A stretch of DNA of 64,000 nt from Gracilibacillus halotolerans (GCF_014206945.1 NZ_JACHON010000003.1:1-64000), one strand, 5' to 3'; positions 18,103 to 27,963 are shown, counted from the first letter of the stretch. A program made the numbers and translations. The notes: a model not told the origin generated them from the sequence alone.

Positions 18103-20205
18103 TTGTATATATCTGGGAGAGAACGTAAATTAGTAGAACTGTTATTATCGTTACAGTCTGATATTACGATCCGAGAATTAGCGAAAGAACTGGATGTGAG
18201 CGAGCGGACGGTACATCGAGATTTAAAGAATGCGGAAGAACTTTTGGCACAATATCATCTTTCCATACAGAAAAAAGCAGGTGTTGGCATTTCTATTGTC
18301 GGAGAAATGGAGAATAAGCAACAGTTAAAGCTAGCCATTCTTCAACTGAAAAACACCGATTACACCCCAGAAGAAAGACAAGCGATCATCTTAACGACAT
18401 TACTCGAAGCTAAAGAGCCGCTCAAACTGTACGCACTCGCAAATGAGTTACACGTCACGATTGCAACAGTTAGTAATGATTTGGATGTACTACAGCCATT
18501 ATTGGAAAAATACGATTTGCAGCTAGTTCGAAAACGAGGTTATGGAGTCAAAATGGAAGGAGACGAAGCTAATAAACGCTCTGCCATTAGCTACTTAATT
18601 TCGAAGCATGTCGATGAATCAGAAGTAATTACGCTATTACGAAAAAACATTGAAAAACAATCACAAGTACAAACCGATACAATTTCTAATCGGTTACTCG
18701 GTTTAGTAGACCGCACGAAGCTAGCCATCATTGAACAAACGATTGATCGAATGCTGCAAAAACTCCCTTATGAACTAGCCGACAGTGCATATGTTGGTCT
18801 CGTTGTCCATCTAGCATTAGCTCTAGAACGACTGCAAAAGGGAGAAACGATTCAATTCGATGAGGATTATCTGGAAGAACTAGAAGACACAAGCGAGTAC
18901 GCCATTTCTAAAGAGATACTAAATGAGTTGGAAAAAATATTTCAGCTTCGGATACCGAATGATGAAACAGGTTATATAACGATGCATTTACTCGGTGCTA
19001 AGTTAAGATATGACCATGACCATTTATTAGAAGAATCTTCGGTTGATATGGCATTTAAAGCAAAAGAGTTAATTGAATTTGTAAGTGAGCAATTAGACAA
19101 ATCATTTGAAGAACAAGATTATATTTTGAATGACTTAGTTACTCATTTAAAACCAGCAATCTACCGGTTACAGCAAGGGATGAATATTAAAAATCCCTTA
19201 GTAGATGAAATAGAAAAAGACTACTTGCCAATATTTAAGGTGATTGAAGCAGGGGTAAAACATGTATTCCCAGATTTAATTTTTCCGAGAGAAGAGATAG
19301 CTTTTCTTGTTCTCCACTTTGCTTCGGCCTTGTTGAGAGTAGAGGAAAACGTGCAACTAAAAGCATTGGTTATTTGCTCTAGTGGTATAGGTACATCAAA
19401 AATGCTTGCAACAAAAATCAATCGACATTTTACAGAAATAGCAGATGTAGAAAATCATTCCTTGTTTGATTTGGATAAAATAACATTGTCAGACTATGAC
19501 CTTATCGTATCTACTGTTCCAATCAAACATATAAAACAGGAATATATTTTAGCTTCGCCAATATTAACAAAAACTGATATTCATCATATTAATCGAAAAA
19601 TAAGGCAAGTAAAACTCCGTCTAAATCATACGAAAGTGATGAGACGGAAGAAAAACGTTGCAGTAAACGAGAATGGTAGGAAACGACTAACCATCATGCA
19701 ACAGTATTCTAACGAAGCAGTACCAATACTTAATGGTTTCTATCTACGTCCAGTTGGGGAAGAGCAGAGTATAGGAGCTATTTTACAAAAGATATGTGGG
19801 CAGCTAGAGGAGCAACAGGTAGTTAGTAATAGTGAGAAGCTAGTAACGAAGCTGCTCCATCGAATGGAAATAGGTGGCTTAGGTATTCCAGATACAACAT
19901 TGGCTTTAATTCACACAAGAAGTGAAGAGGTGATAAAGCCATCCTTCACGATACATTCATTAGAAAAGCCAATGCAAGTTAACGGAATGGATGGTAAGCC
20001 TGTTCAGATGAAAAACCTTTTATTAATGATTTCACCTGAAAATGTATCAGAGGCTAGCTTAGAAATTTTAAGTTGTATTAGTGGATTATTAATTAAAGAT
20101 GAAGCAAGTAAACGTCTATTTCAATCCGACGACGAAGAAGCAATAGCAACCTATTTAGCAGAACAACTAAATGCGTTTATATCAGACAAAATGGATACAA
20201 AATAA
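18103..20205 (+). CDS. mtlR: Mannitol operon activator with PRD, EIIB and EIIA domains
   Basis: This 700-residue transcription activator has an N-terminal HTH (IRELAKELDVSERTVHRDL), a second DNA-binding-like domain, and two PTS regulation domains with conserved His. These are followed by an EIIB-like domain (LVICSSGIGTSKML) and a C-terminal EIIA-like domain. Phosphorylation by PTS components controls its activity, linking mtl expression to mannitol and glucose. The start codon is TTG behind GGGGTGTAAG. It overlaps no neighbour but lies 16 nt before mtlF. Confidence 0.93.
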   Translation: MYISGRERKLVELLLSLQSDITIRELAKELDVSERTVHRDLKNAEELLAQYHLSIQKKAGVGISIVGEMENKQQLKLAILQLKNTDYTPEERQAIILTTLLEAKEPLKLYALANELHVTIATVSNDLDVLQPLLEKYDLQLVRKRGYGVKMEGDEANKRSAISYLISKHVDESEVITLLRKNIEKQSQVQTDTISNRLLGLVDRTKLAIIEQTIDRMLQKLPYELADSAYVGLVVHLALALERLQKGETIQFDEDYLEELEDTSEYAISKEILNELEKIFQLRIPNDETGYITMHLLGAKLRYDHDHLLEESSVDMAFKAKELIEFVSEQLDKSFEEQDYILNDLVTHLKPAIYRLQQGMNIKNPLVDEIEKDYLPIFKVIEAGVKHVFPDLIFPREEIAFLVLHFASALLRVEENVQLKALVICSSGIGTSKMLATKINRHFTEIADVENHSLFDLDKITLSDYDLIVSTVPIKHIKQEYILASPILTKTDIHHINRKIRQVKLRLNHTKVMRRKKNVAVNENGRKRLTIMQQYSNEAVPILNGFYLRPVGEEQSIGAILQKICGQLEEQQVVSNSEKLVTKLLHRMEIGGLGIPDTTLALIHTRSEEVIKPSFTIHSLEKPMQVNGMDGKPVQMKNLLLMISPENVSEASLEILSCISGLLIKDEASKRLFQSDDEEAIATYLAEQLNAFISDKMDTK

Positions 20206-20221
20206 AAAGGAGTGCATGATC

Positions 20222-20656
20222 ATGGCAAAAGATATTTTAACAGCAGACAACATTGTATTGGGTGCAACCCTAAGTAACAAGGAAGAGGCCATTCGTTTCA
20301 CAGGAAATATTTTAAAAGACAATGGCTATGTAGAAGCTAGTTATGTCGATAAAATGCTAGAACGTGAACAACTAACCTCTACTTATATCGGTAACAATGT
20401 AGCAATCCCACACGGTACGGAGGATGCGAAGAAACAAGTAATCGAAACAGGATTATCGGTAGTCATTGCTCCAGATGGCGTAGATTTTGATGGGAACACG
20501 GTAAATATTTTAATCGGTATTGCTGGTAAAGGTGATGACCACTTAGAAGTATTGTCTAAAATAGCACTTGTTTGTGCAGAAGAAGAAAATATTCAGAAGC
20601 TAATCCAAGCAAACACAAAAGAAGAAGTCCTTGACCTATTGGGAGGCGTAAATTAA
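20222..20656 (+). CDS. mtlF: Mannitol-specific PTS enzyme IIA
   Basis: This 144-residue phosphocarrier has its phosphorylated histidine in VAIPHGTEDAKK (His 64). It passes phosphate from HPr to the IIB domain of MtlA. I chose the ATG at 20222 because AAAAGGAG precedes it by nine nt; the frame runs further up into mtlR. The stop overlaps the ATG of mtlD. Confidence 0.95.
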   Translation: MAKDILTADNIVLGATLSNKEEAIRFTGNILKDNGYVEASYVDKMLEREQLTSTYIGNNVAIPHGTEDAKKQVIETGLSVVIAPDGVDFDGNTVNILIGIAGKGDDHLEVLSKIALVCAEEENIQKLIQANTKEEVLDLLGGVN

Positions 20657-21798
20657 TGAAAGCTGTTCACTTTGGAGCAGGCAATATAGGAAGGGGTTTT
20701 ATCGGATTATTGCTTCATGATGCAGGATACCACACTACTTTTATTGATGTGAACAAAGAAGTTATCGATGCCATTAATCATGAAAAACAATACCGTGTCC
20801 TCTTAGCTGATCAAAATCAGCAAGAGCTAACCGTAACGAATATTTCAGGAATTATAAGCAGTGAAGAACCTACAAAAGTATCAGATGCTATTGCTGAAGC
20901 AGACATTATTACGACTGCCGTTGGACCGAATGTGTTACCAATTATCGCAAAAAACATTGCGGAAGGTTTAGTTCAGCGATTTAGCCAAACGAAAAATCCA
21001 GTGAATGTGATTGCTTGTGAAAATATGATAGGTGGAAGCACCTTATTAAAGGAAAGTGTTATGGAGCATATACCAGAGGTTCAAAAGGCAACCATTGAAT
21101 CCTTTGTAGGTTTTCCTGATGCAGCGGTAGACCGTATCGTACCGAATCAGACGAATGAGGATTTATTGACGGTCGCTGTTGAGCCTTATTATGAATGGGT
21201 AGTAGAAAAACCAGGTATTAAAGGCGAAGTGCCTAAGATTGATGGTATCACGTATGTTGATGAGTTAACTCCATACATTGAACGAAAATTGTTCACCGTT
21301 AACACTGGGCATGCTGCTGCTGCATATTTAGGCAAAAAGTTTAACCATGAAACGATTGAGCAAGCCATTCAAAATCCTGAAATTCTCAAAGTGCTGGAAG
21401 GCGCGTTAGAAGAAACTGGCGACGTATTAATTGAAAAATATCAATTTAATCGTGATACACATACTCAATATCGTGAAAAAATAATTGGTAGATTTACGAA
21501 TCCTTATTTATCGGATGAAGTGACGAGAGTAGGTCGTGGGCCACTTCGTAAACTGAGTGCTAATGATCGCCTGATTCGACCAGCAATGCTTTATGTGGAG
21601 TTATTCGGTAAAGTACCAGAAAACTTAACGAAAGTAATTGCTGCTGCTTTGCAATATAAAAATAGTGAAGATCCGGAAGCAGTAGAGCTACAACAGAAAA
21701 TTGAAGCAAAAGGATATTCAGAAACGTTAGAGGAGATAAGCGGCCTTACTCAGGATCATATCTTACATCAACGTATTATCGAGATCGTAAATAACTAA
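20656..21798 (+). CDS. mtlD: Mannitol-1-phosphate 5-dehydrogenase
   Basis: This 380-residue enzyme oxidises mannitol-1-phosphate to fructose-6-phosphate with NAD. The nucleotide motif is FGAGNIGRGFIG at the N-terminus, and the active-site block is ERKLFTVNTGHAAAAYLG. The start overlaps the mtlF stop (TAATG), so translation is probably coupled. A strong terminator ends the operon. Confidence 0.96.
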   Translation: MKAVHFGAGNIGRGFIGLLLHDAGYHTTFIDVNKEVIDAINHEKQYRVLLADQNQQELTVTNISGIISSEEPTKVSDAIAEADIITTAVGPNVLPIIAKNIAEGLVQRFSQTKNPVNVIACENMIGGSTLLKESVMEHIPEVQKATIESFVGFPDAAVDRIVPNQTNEDLLTVAVEPYYEWVVEKPGIKGEVPKIDGITYVDELTPYIERKLFTVNTGHAAAAYLGKKFNHETIEQAIQNPEILKVLEGALEETGDVLIEKYQFNRDTHTQYREKIIGRFTNPYLSDEVTRVGRGPLRKLSANDRLIRPAMLYVELFGKVPENLTKVIAAALQYKNSEDPEAVELQQKIEAKGYSETLEEISGLTQDHILHQRIIEIVNN

Positions 21799-21828
21799 AT
21801 ACAAAACACAATGATGCGTATGAGCAAG

Positions 21829-21858
21829 GACCTCCAGATTGAATGGAGGTCTTTTTTT
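21829..21858 (+). terminator. Terminator of the mtl operon
   Basis: GACCTCCA and TGGAGGTC pair across a seven-nt loop, followed by seven T residues. Confidence 0.9.
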
Positions 21859-22022
21859 AAGTTAAAAGGCTAAATAATAAACAATATCAAAACTTTTAGC
21901 CCAAACTAAAATCATAAATATTAGATATTCTACTCTTTAAAATGTATGATAATAAAGTATATTTATATTTCTATTTACCTATATATAAATAACTACATCT
22001 ATGGGCGAAGGCAGGGTGGATT

Positions 22023-22970
22023 ATGTGGATTGTACTTGTTATGATGATGATCGTTTTATTACTGGTATGTGCAATGCTATTCTTACGTATAACGCAACTT
22101 CAAAAAGAAGTAGACATTTATAATCCGTTGGTAGAAGCGGGGAAAAATATCCGTGATATTGTATACTACTGTGAAACCGTACCAAAGTTGAAGTATCGCT
22201 ATTTAAGTCCTTCCGTAAACAATGTAATCGGTCCAAATACTTTAGAAGAACATTTAAAAAATCCTGAGTTAATTTATGATATTGTGCATCCTGATGATAT
22301 AGAAATATTAAAGAAAAAACAATTGGGAGAACTAAACTTTAATGAGCCCATTAGAGTGAGATACAGAAATCACTTAGGAGAGTATGTTTGGTTTGAAGAA
22401 TATGCAACTCCATTATATAAAAACGGTAAATATGTAGCTGTTCAAGGGGTATTTCGGAATATAGATGAGGTGGTTACGTTACAGCAACAGTTAGAATATA
22501 AATCCACTCATGATTCATTAACCGGCTTGTTTAATCGATATTACTTTCACTCAAAGATGGATGATTATAATAAACAAGATATTTCCATAGCAGTCATTGT
22601 TGGTGATTTAGATGAATTAAAAGCAATCAATGATAAATATGGACATCAATTGGGCGATCAATTAATTAGTGAAGCAGCAAAATGCTTAAATATTTGTTCG
22701 GAACAAGAAGTAACAGTGGCACGTTTAGGTGGGGATGAATTCGCCATTCTTTTACCGGAAGTTACTGTTTCAGAAGTTGAGCAATATATAAGAGATTTGG
22801 AACGTAATTTGCTTCAAGTAGACGGGGAATTATCCTTTTCGTCTATCCAAATGTCACTTGGTTATGAATTTAGTGACTCTTCCTTTGGCGTTATGGAAAA
22901 ACTTTTCAATAAGGCAGATGCTAATATGTATCGAAATAAAAGAAAGAAGAAGAGTTTATCAGAAGTGTAA
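22023..22970 (+). CDS. Membrane-anchored PAS-GGDEF diguanylate cyclase
   Basis: This 315-residue protein has one N-terminal membrane segment (1-22), a PAS fold with a PAC-like end (about 45-150) and a GGDEF domain. The GGDEF domain includes HDSLTGLFNRYYF and ARLGGDEFAILLP (GGDEF at 236-240). It should make c-di-GMP. The RxxD inhibitory site five residues before GGDEF is absent, so product inhibition of the usual type is not expected. It is a single gene. Exopolysaccharide-type genes lie 18 kb away in this window and could be a target, but no direct link is seen. Confidence 0.88.
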   Translation: MWIVLVMMMIVLLLVCAMLFLRITQLQKEVDIYNPLVEAGKNIRDIVYYCETVPKLKYRYLSPSVNNVIGPNTLEEHLKNPELIYDIVHPDDIEILKKKQLGELNFNEPIRVRYRNHLGEYVWFEEYATPLYKNGKYVAVQGVFRNIDEVVTLQQQLEYKSTHDSLTGLFNRYYFHSKMDDYNKQDISIAVIVGDLDELKAINDKYGHQLGDQLISEAAKCLNICSEQEVTVARLGGDEFAILLPEVTVSEVEQYIRDLERNLLQVDGELSFSSIQMSLGYEFSDSSFGVMEKLFNKADANMYRNKRKKKSLSEV

Positions 22971-23052
22971 CTAGGAAATTCAAAAAATTAGCACGTTAAC
23001 TCTGTAGTATAGGTTATTTCGATAGATGACATATTTTCAATAAGAATAGATG

Positions 23053-23449
23053 AAAGAGGCCGGGACAGAAGAATGTAATTACACTACAAGCCGAACGATT
23101 CGTTAGAATCAGTTCGGCTTGTGCGCTTTTTTATAATTACTTCGTAAAAACACTTCGCTTTTACTCCATAGGGCATAAGTCAACATCTGTTCAAGAACTA
23201 CACTTTTACAGTGTTTCCTATACAGCAGGCAACGCCTCAACTAATTACAAAAGTTCAAATGAACTTAGCTTAGGTTGTTCGGCGTATACCGCAACGTTCT
23301 GTTGCAACGCCGAACTGAATTACATCCTGTAATCCCTCGGCTGTTGCTTTTCCTGCAGGAGTCTCGTGTTTTCTTCTGCGTAATTATTACCCCCATATTT
23401 TATTTCTCGCCTTTAACGTAGTAAAAATTAGTTATGTCCCGGCCTCTTT
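23053..23449. repeat. 397-bp intergenic repeat with perfect terminal inverted repeats (copy 1)
   Basis: The ends AAAGAGGCCGGGACA and TGTCCCGGCCTCTTT are a perfect 15-bp inverted pair. The interior is shared with 39176-39470 over about 290 bp. It contains a hairpin CAAGCCGAAC/GTTCGGCTTG (23087-23121), a second arm pair GTTCGGCGT/ACGCCGAAC with inner GCAAC/GTTGC, and a well conserved stretch ending TTTTCCTGCAGGAGTCTCGTG. Copy 1 has about 60 extra bp after CACTTCGCTTTT. No coding frame is conserved. It is a dispersed non-coding repeat of a type common between genes in these genera. Confidence 0.8.
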
Positions 23450-23468
23450 CTGATTTTGCAGGTATTCT

Positions 23469-24227
23469 TTACTGAGCAACTTCAATCTGTTGCTCAACAT
23501 GTTCATGAAGTCCTTCGTTATCCTCGATATGAATCGTTATTGTGTAGGTCCCATCTTTCTCAAAAGAATGTAATGAAGTGTATTCACCTGGAATAGTTTC
23601 TTCTGCCTCTAACCAGTCCGCTTTTTCAGAACTACCATCATTATTTATTTGATAACGAACACGGGCTTCCTCAAGGGGTTGATTATCCATTTGCAAGTGA
23701 ACAACTAAATCTATTTCTTTATTTACCTTAACATCCTCTGGCTGAACAAAATGTGTGGCAAGTCCTTCTGAATGATTATGTTCGTGTCCTTCTTCATGTT
23801 CCTCATGATGTTCAACACTACCTCCTTCGCCAATAGTTATTGCTTTTTTTGGCATAGTGTGTAAATCTCTTGCTGTCGTATGAGCATATATTTCATAAAC
23901 TCCATTTGCTTCAAAGGTTACCTCAGCAATGTAAGTACCATCCTCATTATTAATAGATTCAATGAACGTACTATCCTCTTCATTTCCTTGTTCCCAGTAT
24001 TCAAATTCTACTTCATCTGCATCTTTTACTTTCTCATCTCCATAGGTAACGATAGCTTTTAATTCTACTGTTTCTCCTACATCCGCTTTTTCAGGTAATT
24101 CAAATTCTACTTCTAGCATTTTTGGTTCTTCGGTTTCCTGCTCATCTAGGTTATCGGTTTCATTATTGCATGCTGCTAAAAGAGCTACAATTATGGTCAT
24201 CATTATTATCATTAATTTATTTTTCAT
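23469..24227 (-). CDS. FixH/YtkA-like copper-cluster lipoprotein
   Basis: This is a lipoprotein of about 252 residues (lipobox LLAAC) with two tandem YtkA/FixH-like beta domains. The domains share patterns such as DGTYIAEVTFEANGVYEIYAH and GEYTSLHSFEKDGTYTITIHI. They are joined by a His/Glu-rich linker (EHHEEHEEGHEHNH) that could bind metal. It follows the SCO gene and a copper regulator, so a role in copper handling or cytochrome oxidase assembly outside the membrane is likely (inference). I chose the ATG at 24227 since GGAGG precedes it by eight nt. Confidence 0.75.
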   Translation of the reverse strand: MKNKLMIIMMTIIVALLAACNNETDNLDEQETEEPKMLEVEFELPEKADVGETVELKAIVTYGDEKVKDADEVEFEYWEQGNEEDSTFIESINNEDGTYIAEVTFEANGVYEIYAHTTARDLHTMPKKAITIGEGGSVEHHEEHEEGHEHNHSEGLATHFVQPEDVKVNKEIDLVVHLQMDNQPLEEARVRYQINNDGSSEKADWLEAEETIPGEYTSLHSFEKDGTYTITIHIEDNEGLHEHVEQQIEVAQ

Positions 24228-24253
24228 TCGATTGTCCTCCATTTTAAAAGCTG

Positions 24254-24829
24254 TTATTTAAGTACTGTTTGAAGATCTGTAATAATTTCCTCAACAGATT
24301 CGGCTTGAATTCCATTGTAATTTTTAATGACTTTTCCTTCTGGATTAACTAGAAAAAATCTAGTACCATGCATTACTTGATCAGAGCCTGCAGGAGGTTC
24401 TGCTAAAGCGGACTGAAACGATTTAATCGATAAATCTTTTATAGTTTGGAAATCATATCCAGTCAGAAAAGTCCAATTATCCAAATCAGCTTGATAATTT
24501 TCTGCATAATCAGTCAATACCTCAGGTGTGTCATATTCAGGGTCAACACTAAATGAAATGAGATGAGCATCCAAATTCTCATCCTTCATTCTTTCTTGAA
24601 GTTTAGACATGTTAGCTGTCATAGGTAAACAGACTGTAGTACAGTTTGTGAAGATAAAATCAGCTATCCACCATTTTCCTTTTAAGTCATCTGAAGACAA
24701 CGTTTCATTATCCTGCGTTGTAAAAGAAAAGTCACTTACGTCCCTCGACATATTCGTATCAATATCTTCCCCGCAAGCAACCAGAAACAGGATTAAAGTC
24801 AGGGCAAGTATATGTAAACCTCTTCTCAT
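24254..24829 (-). CDS. SCO1/SenC copper chaperone lipoprotein
   Basis: This 191-residue lipoprotein (lipobox LVAC, Cys19) has a thioredoxin-like SCO domain. The copper ligands are present: Cys63 and Cys67 in TNCTTVCLPM, and His154 in QVMHGTRFF. SCO proteins deliver copper to the CuA centre of cytochrome c oxidase. It sits between the copper-type regulator and the FixH-like lipoprotein in one minus-strand operon, rather than near oxidase genes. That suggests copper-responsive expression. Confidence 0.9.
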   Translation of the reverse strand: MRRGLHILALTLILFLVACGEDIDTNMSRDVSDFSFTTQDNETLSSDDLKGKWWIADFIFTNCTTVCLPMTANMSKLQERMKDENLDAHLISFSVDPEYDTPEVLTDYAENYQADLDNWTFLTGYDFQTIKDLSIKSFQSALAEPPAGSDQVMHGTRFFLVNPEGKVIKNYNGIQAESVEEIITDLQTVLK

Positions 24830-24854
24830 GGATTATCATTCCTCCAACCTTCAA

Positions 24855-25442
24855 TTATTGATGTTTGCTACAACATGAACCTATCCCATTCATCTTTTGA
24901 AAAACCACTTCCATTGCTTCGCTGAAACTATACACATTCCCTTCAAAACCTTTAATGAATTTATCTGCATGTTCTTTCCATTCGAATGTTAAAACTTGAG
25001 GTTGACAGCACCCCATTTGAATAGATGTGTCCATAACATACCAAGCGCTAGAGGCGCTTATTGTAGTTTGTCTTAAAAAATCTGGACAAATTGCTTGAAT
25101 TACTTGATCCTCTAATTGACGAGTACGAAGCAAACCGCAGTGTGCACAGCATGCCACTTCAATTCTATTATTTGATAGAAAAAGCCGATATGCTAAACGC
25201 TCGTTTACTTTACGATTACAAAACACACACTCATCAGAAACAGTGTTTTTACTAGTATTCTTGTTGGATAACGTGATCCCACCGAATGTTTTAAGAACAA
25301 ATCCCTCTTCAATTAAAGGTTTTAAATCCCGATGAATGGTCATTTCTGACACCCCGATTTCTTTACTGAGCTCCGAAATCTTAATGTTATGCCTCTCAAG
25401 AATTAATTCTTTTATACGGTTTTGGCGTTCCAGTGGTAACAT
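24855..25442 (-). CDS. ycnK: YcnK-like copper-responsive DeoR-family repressor
   Basis: This 195-residue protein has an N-terminal DeoR HTH (IKISELSKEIGVSEMTIHRDL) and a cysteine-rich NosL-like C-terminal domain. The cysteines are C72/C75 (CVFC), C98/C99/C102 (CCAHC), C119, C145/C146 and C190/C191. This matches B. subtilis YcnK, which represses copper uptake genes when copper is present. Here the downstream genes are SCO and a FixH-like lipoprotein. The upstream gap 25443-25924 shows no other gene. Confidence 0.82.
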   Translation of the reverse strand: MLPLERQNRIKELILERHNIKISELSKEIGVSEMTIHRDLKPLIEEGFVLKTFGGITLSNKNTSKNTVSDECVFCNRKVNERLAYRLFLSNNRIEVACCAHCGLLRTRQLEDQVIQAICPDFLRQTTISASSAWYVMDTSIQMGCCQPQVLTFEWKEHADKFIKGFEGNVYSFSEAMEVVFQKMNGIGSCCSKHQ

Positions 25443-25924
25443 TCATTTTGCTCCTATTCTGTGTGATAGTTTATAACAATAATCAACAAACTCTAACAAA
25501 AACATAACAGTTAAATAACCATTAATCAATAGATTCTCTGTGAACTATTTGTGAAATCATTGATAAATAGGGTTAAATTCATGAAATGTTCAAAAAGATA
25601 TTGGTCTAATGAATACTATAATACAATCACAAATTTAAACATTGTTCTATCAGAGAATGTTGTTCACTTGTATTAGAAAACGAAAAGTAAATTATAAATA
25701 GCTGACCATTAAAATGTGCAACACCCTACGACTCTATATTGATTGTATGGATTAATCTATTTAAATAAAATTACATAAAGGTATGTTGCTAGATAAATAT
25801 TGAAATTTAATAATCCATTTATAAAAATTACCAATTATTAATTCTTTAGGTCTACAAAACTTAAAAACCCCTTGTAAAATAGGTATATTTTAGTAAATTT
25901 AAACAATTAAAAAAAGGGTTTAAA

Positions 25925-26335
25925 ATGTTCGATATAATTTCTTTAATACTTTATTTTATTGCTCTATTTAATTTCCCTTTTGCAACACTAGGTATCATGA
26001 TCGGACTAGGTTTAATAGTTTTGTTAGTATACAAATCTCGTTCTAAAAAAAAGCGAGTCTATCGATGAAGAGGATAAAAAAAGTATAAGTAAGGAAATAA
26101 AACACGATGAGATAGATAAAATAAAAATAACAGAAGAGAAGCAGCAACAGGAAACTAAAACTACGGAAAATGTAGCCAAAAGTAATGAGATAGTTACTAA
26201 AACAACAACAGACAGTTTAGCAACTGGTGAAAAGGCCGCTGTGACAAGAAATGTAGACGGGGATACAATCGAAATTAATTACAATGGTAAGACAGAGTCA
26301 GTAAGGCTTCTCCTCATGGACACACCGGAACGCTA
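25925..26335 (+). pseudogene. Thermonuclease-like gene, frameshifted and truncated
   Basis: An ATG at 25925 opens a 47-codon frame with a membrane segment (LGIMIGLGLIVLLVYKSRSKKK). A run of eight A (about 26045-26052) then shifts the frame by one nt. In the shifted frame a charged linker leads to VTRNVDGDTIEINYNGKTESVRLLLMDTPER, partly quoted: the first strand block of a staphylococcal-nuclease domain. It stops at 26335, so most of the catalytic domain is missing. The break point abuts the truncated DoxX-like gene on the other strand. Confidence 0.75.
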
Positions 26336-26588
26336 GAATGTTAACGATGATACTTGCCAAAACAATTAACGCAAGCGGAACAAAGCGGCGAATTAGTAAT
26401 AAGATTCCCCCTATGATTTCTACTCCTTTTTCTAATGCCAAGAAATAACCTGAACTTAAAAACTCCATTGCTGCTGGACTCGTGGGGGCAAATGCTTCGA
26501 AGCCTAATAACACTACGTACCCATTTAAGCCTGCTCCTAAAAAAATAATTCCTAACAATAGTTCAGCAATCCGAATCCATACACCCAT
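26298..26588 (-). pseudogene. DoxX-like membrane protein, C-terminally truncated
   Basis: This 96-residue frame resembles a DoxX-like four-helix membrane protein in its first 86 residues (RIAELLLGIIFLGAGLNGY, GYFLALEKGVEIIGGILLL). The last ten residues (FRCVHEEKPY) are read from the antisense of the nuclease remnant. The family usually continues for 30-40 more residues. It has a good ribosome site (AAAGGGGGAACCGAG) and may still be translated. The junction looks like a deletion scar. Confidence 0.6.
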
Positions 26589-26613
26589 CTCGGTTCCCCC
26601 TTTACAAAAGGTA

Positions 26614-27240
26614 TTAAATGTAAGTATATATTACGACAGCTTTTTCTAGAGGGTTTTCTATTTCTAAGTAATTATCTTCTGCTATCCAATATCTATTTTG
26701 GTACTTTTTTAACCTGTATTGATAATCTCCAATATATTTATCACGATTTAAAACTCTATTTTTTCTGATATTATGAGGACAATCAATAAATATAACAAAA
26801 TTAAAAAACTCCCTCCATTCCCTCCTTTGAATAAATACTCCTTCTATAAGAACAATAGAGTTGGACGGTATATGTATTCTTTGTTTTGATATAGTGTCAT
26901 TTGTTCTATTATATAAAGGTAGATTTACCATGTTTGCCCCGTTGAATAACGGTTGAAATAGTTCTGTAAGTAACAAATCAATATTCCACTGAAGATAATA
27001 ATACTCATACCATTCTTCATATCCTGTTTTATATCGTTTACTAGACTCAACAATATAATCATCCATATGTATAGTTATTACCTCATGTCCTTTATCCGTT
27101 AATTCTTCTTTCAGATTCTTTACAAATGTAGTCTTGCCAGCTCCGCCTAATCCATCAACTCCAACGATGAAAGGATGGTTGATTTTGTTACGTTTTGTGT
27201 AGTGATTTAATAAAGTATCTAAAATACTGATTAATGACAC
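26614..27240 (-). CDS. Uridine kinase-like P-loop protein
   Basis: This 208-residue nucleoside-kinase-like protein has Walker A GVDGLGGAGKTTF, the motif VITIHMDDYIV where uridine kinases carry the substrate-binding Asp, and a lid region KNRVLNRDKYIG. It probably phosphorylates a nucleoside or similar small alcohol; the actual substrate is unknown. Its C-terminus ends a few nt before the DoxX remnant. It is AT-rich like its neighbours in this accessory stretch. Confidence 0.75.
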   Translation of the reverse strand: MSLISILDTLLNHYTKRNKINHPFIVGVDGLGGAGKTTFVKNLKEELTDKGHEVITIHMDDYIVESSKRYKTGYEEWYEYYYLQWNIDLLLTELFQPLFNGANMVNLPLYNRTNDTISKQRIHIPSNSIVLIEGVFIQRREWREFFNFVIFIDCPHNIRKNRVLNRDKYIGDYQYRLKKYQNRYWIAEDNYLEIENPLEKAVVIYTYI

Positions 27241-27372
27241 GATGCATTAACCTCGCTTTCAAAACTAAAATCAATATTCTTCCGTTAATCTACCTTGTTA
27301 CCTTAAGTACATTATTCCACAATCTTAATCGAATACTGTGCCAATTAGTTAGAAAATCTTGATTTATCCTTT

Positions 27373-27744
27373 TTAGTTGTATGGAGAATAATGTGGTATT
27401 TTCGATTGAAATTCTTTTAAGTTTACAATGTAGTTATCATTATTAAATTCAACTAATGATACACCATCAAATTCTCCGACAACTCCGTCATACTCACATT
27501 TAAAGTACCATTCAACTACACTTAAATTGCCTTGATGAATAAATTGTTTTATATCCCATATTAAAACTGTTCCTCTCTCATTCCAATCGGCAAACCATCT
27601 TTCGATGATCTCCAATCCGTGGTATTCAGGTCCGTAACATTCACTATATATAGTATTTTGGTTAAATGTTTTCTTCAATATTTGATCATTTTTATTTATC
27701 CAAGACTGAAAATAACTTTCAATCACTTTTTCTCGCTTAATCAT
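27373..27744 (-). CDS. SnoaL/NTF2-like small protein
   Basis: This 123-residue protein has the alpha+beta pattern of the NTF2/SnoaL fold: an N-terminal helix (VIESYFQSWINKNDQIL), the strand FNQNTIYSECYGPEYHG, then IIERWFADWNERGTVL and antiparallel strands. I chose the ATG at 27744 because AGGGGGGATTCTG precedes it; the upstream frame (to 27810) lacks one. Members can be polyketide cyclases, isomerases or have no catalytic role, so function stays open. Confidence 0.7.
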   Translation of the reverse strand: MIKREKVIESYFQSWINKNDQILKKTFNQNTIYSECYGPEYHGLEIIERWFADWNERGTVLIWDIKQFIHQGNLSVVEWYFKCEYDGVVGEFDGVSLVEFNNDNYIVNLKEFQSKIPHYSPYN

Positions 27745-27929
27745 CAGAATCCCCCTAACGATTTCCTTTAAGATTATAGTTAATATTCTTTTCGGGATTC
27801 CTGCTTGCACTATCCTTCACCCGTATTTCTTCACAATCTCCTTTTATACTACCATAATTTTCTTGTTCTTAAATTCATTTATATATTTTATCACTCTTCC
27901 TGCTTTAATATAGCTGAGCAAATATAAAA

Positions 27930-27963
27930 AAGCACAAAGATTTTATTTAGAATCCTCGTGCTT
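27930..27963 (-). terminator. Terminator of the padR-HAAS pair
   Basis: On the minus strand AAGCACGAGGATT pairs with AATCTTTGTGCTT and runs into TTTT. It lies 177 nt after the HAAS gene, in a 395-bp gap (27745-28139) with no other feature seen. Confidence 0.7.
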
